The notes below the pieces were generated by a model. That model made no database searches and was not told the origin of the DNA. It saw nothing but the letters and a program-made list of their open reading frames with translations. The position numbers and the translations under genes were made by a program. This document shows positions 22,372-23,748 of a stretch of DNA of 23,748 nt, one piece after another. Origin of the DNA: CALZKI01 sp964567585 (lineage in GTDB: Bacteria > Bacillota > Clostridia > Lachnospirales > Lachnospiraceae); NCBI GenBank assembly GCA_964567585.1, contig CAZMND010000027.1, positions 1-23,748 of the forward strand. Reading direction: 5' to 3'. Numbering within the stretch: position 1 is the first letter of the stretch; every line of letters starts with the position of its first letter.

Positions 22372-23271
22372 TTATGCATGCGATAAAACCGGAAAAATCA
22401 TTTCATCTCTTTCAATACGCAAAAGGTCTTCTCCCAAAATAAACAATGTACAATCCTCTTCTTTATGTTCTCTCACAAAAAGACCACTTTTCTCCACAGG
22501 CGTGTAGCCAAGCACTACTTCTTTTACGTTATCCCCAAACGTTTTCGCAAATCGCAAAATATCCACTTTTTCTCTGCCAAAAATCTGATGAATGCGGAGA
22601 ATTTCGTCCTCCATTTCCGCTACTATATAACATCCATTTTCCGGTAAATAGTAGATGTTCTTACCAAATCCTGCCGCAAACCAAAACTGGTAAAGCCCCA
22701 GATTGTGGCTCATATATAGTCCGTCATTCTGATTTGTTTTTCCACCTTCAGTTGTGTATTTTTTAATAACTTCATAGAGCTTTGCACTCTCTGTTTTATC
22801 TTCCATATCAACTTTTTGCACCTCGTAGGGACTTGCATCTATCCCATTTTCATATGGCGCATAGTACTCGTATTCCTTTGCCGGCACAAATCCAAACTTC
22901 GGATAATACTCCAAAACTTCATCATTTCCAAACAGATATATTCCGTCGACCTTGTCCTTATATTCTGCCATTATTTTTTCCATAATTTCTCGATTAAGTC
23001 CCTGACCGCGATAAGCTTCATCGGTCATCACCGTGCCAAGCTGAATATATGTCTTCGATTCACCTTTTATATCAAACTGAATCAAATTGACGGATACATT
23101 GGAAACCACTTTTTCCCCATCAAGTAACACATGTGGAATGTACATCTCCTGCCAATGACCGGACTCGTACCAATCCTCAAAATTGAACCAGAATGTCTTT
23201 TGCGTCAACTCATTAAAGGATTTTCGGAGTGTATCATTTGTTCTCACTGTATTTGTAAATGCATATTTCAT
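22372..23271 (-). CDS. GNAT family N-acetyltransferase, two-part
   Basis: A 299-residue protein. The N-terminal GNAT domain (about 1-140) has TYIQLGTVMTDEAYRGQGLN with the acetyl-CoA loop RGQGL, followed by YLFGNDEVLEYYPKFGFVP. The C-terminal half (about 150-299) looks like a second, degenerate GNAT-like domain, as in Eis-like proteins. The substrate is unknown. The start is the ATG after GAAGGTGG; an in-frame ATG six codons upstream has no ribosome site. A single gene with its own terminator. Confidence 0.9.
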   Translation of the reverse strand: MKYAFTNTVRTNDTLRKSFNELTQKTFWFNFEDWYESGHWQEMYIPHVLLDGEKVVSNVSVNLIQFDIKGESKTYIQLGTVMTDEAYRGQGLNREIMEKIMAEYKDKVDGIYLFGNDEVLEYYPKFGFVPAKEYEYYAPYENGIDASPYEVQKVDMEDKTESAKLYEVIKKYTTEGGKTNQNDGLYMSHNLGLYQFWFAAGFGKNIYYLPENGCYIVAEMEDEILRIHQIFGREKVDILRFAKTFGDNVKEVVLGYTPVEKSGLFVREHKEEDCTLFILGEDLLRIERDEMIFPVLSHA

Positions 23272-23410
23272 TTTTTCGCCACCTTCCATACGTTCAGATT
23301 ATCACAAAATTTATGAAAGTAAAATATAATGCTTTATGAAATTAGCAATTATCGGAAAATTTTATTATGGAGCAGCCCTCTTACCGGTAGCAAAAATAAA
23401 TCAAACCATA

Positions 23411-23748
23411 CTATTTGTTTTCTGTGAGCATATTTTCTCGCTTGCCCGTTGCTTCCTTAAAAAGTATGTATGCAGTAGATGCAATCGGAACACTGAGCAA
23501 CATCCCGATGGGACCTCCGATTCCACCGCCTACCGTTACCGCCGCAAGTATCCACATTCCGGGAAGGTTCACACGACTTCCCATTACTCTCGGATAAATC
23601 AGATTCCCTTCAAGCTGCTGCAGCACGACCAGATAAGCGATAAACAAAACTGCCTTCATCGGGTCAATCGTCAGAATCATAAATGCTCCGATACCTCCGC
23701 CGATAAAGCCTCCTACGACAGGAACCAGTGCAGTCACACCGACCAAAG
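23411..23748 (-). CDS. AI-2E family transporter, C-terminal part (cut by window end)
   Basis: The 3' 112 or so codons of a polytopic membrane protein. ALVPVVGGFIGGGIGAFMIL, LQQLEGNLIYPRVMGSRVNLPGMW and GGGIGGPIGMLLSVPIASTAYIL are the conserved C-terminal helices of the AI-2E/PerM (UPF0118) family. These proteins form oligomeric membrane transporters; some export autoinducer-2 or act as sodium-proton antiporters, and the substrate here is unknown. The 5' two thirds lie beyond the window. The gap to the GNAT start downstream is about 140 bp with no clear terminator. Confidence 0.92.
   Translation of the reverse strand, partial: LVGVTALVPVVGGFIGGGIGAFMILTIDPMKAVLFIAYLVVLQQLEGNLIYPRVMGSRVNLPGMWILAAVTVGGGIGGPIGMLLSVPIASTAYILFKEATGKRENMLTENK

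Noticed and set aside
1..23748. CRISPR arrays, tRNA, rRNA, transposase or integrase genes
   Set aside because: No regularly spaced repeats, no tRNA-like or rRNA sequence and no transposase or recombinase motifs were seen, so a classical mobile element is not claimed.

Overview
The window looks like chromosome from a low-GC Firmicute of the Clostridia, most likely Lachnospiraceae. This is inferred from AT-rich intergenic DNA, strong GGAGG-type ribosome binding sites, a YhaM/MutS2 core set, a cobalamin riboswitch and several protein families (DUF6483, DUF1292, YhfC type) that I associate with that group. No species call is possible from the sequence alone.

Region 1 (1-8400, minus strand) is a tight six-gene run in the order mutS2, response regulator, histidine kinase, HtrA-like membrane protein, yhaM, rlmD. 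The genes are 30 nt apart or less, or overlap by one base. It joins DNA/RNA housekeeping to an OmpR-type two-component system. The HtrA-like protein keeps the fold and PDZ domain but appears to have lost all three catalytic residues.

Region 2 (8440-12550, plus strand) starts with a complete cobalamin riboswitch and intrinsic terminator. These control a membrane-anchored transcobalamin-like (DUF4430) protein and an ECF transporter S component, so a corrinoid uptake pair is inferred. A second two-component system with a polytopic kinase follows and ends in a long hairpin terminator.

Region 3 (12550-15500) holds a TetR-type regulator divergent from an intracellular GH13 alpha-amylase-like enzyme, with a pair of inverted similar sequences in the shared promoter region. 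A YhfC-type membrane protein follows. The terminators at both ends of the TetR/amylase block are near copies of one long hairpin.

Region 4 (15500-22050) is an accessory, decaying region and the most interesting part. Small genes on the minus strand (dCMP deaminase, GNAT, DUF6483, DUF1292, a stand-alone MGMT domain, DUF4304, small membrane proteins) are interspersed with three copies of a compact unannotated module. Each module encodes a 26-30 aa single-helix hydrophobic peptide facing a short convergent antisense RNA across a shared terminator, the layout of a type I toxin-antitoxin locus (Hol_Tox/Fst-like). In the two intact copies the toxin -35 lies inside a perfect GAAC-N4-GTTC palindrome, the core of the Gram-positive LexA (SOS) operator. 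The third copy is inverted and has an internal deletion that removed the toxin -10, leader, ribosome site and start while keeping the whole antitoxin gene. Three neighbouring protein genes (a methyltransferase, a GNAT, an ICMT-like protein) carry the same kind of scar: intact ends, missing middle, shifted frame. A fourth gene is cut off inside an antitoxin promoter.

Region 5 (22050-23748) has a 350-bp gap with a possible gene remnant, a two-part GNAT-type acetyltransferase and the 3' part of an AI-2E family transporter gene that runs off the window.
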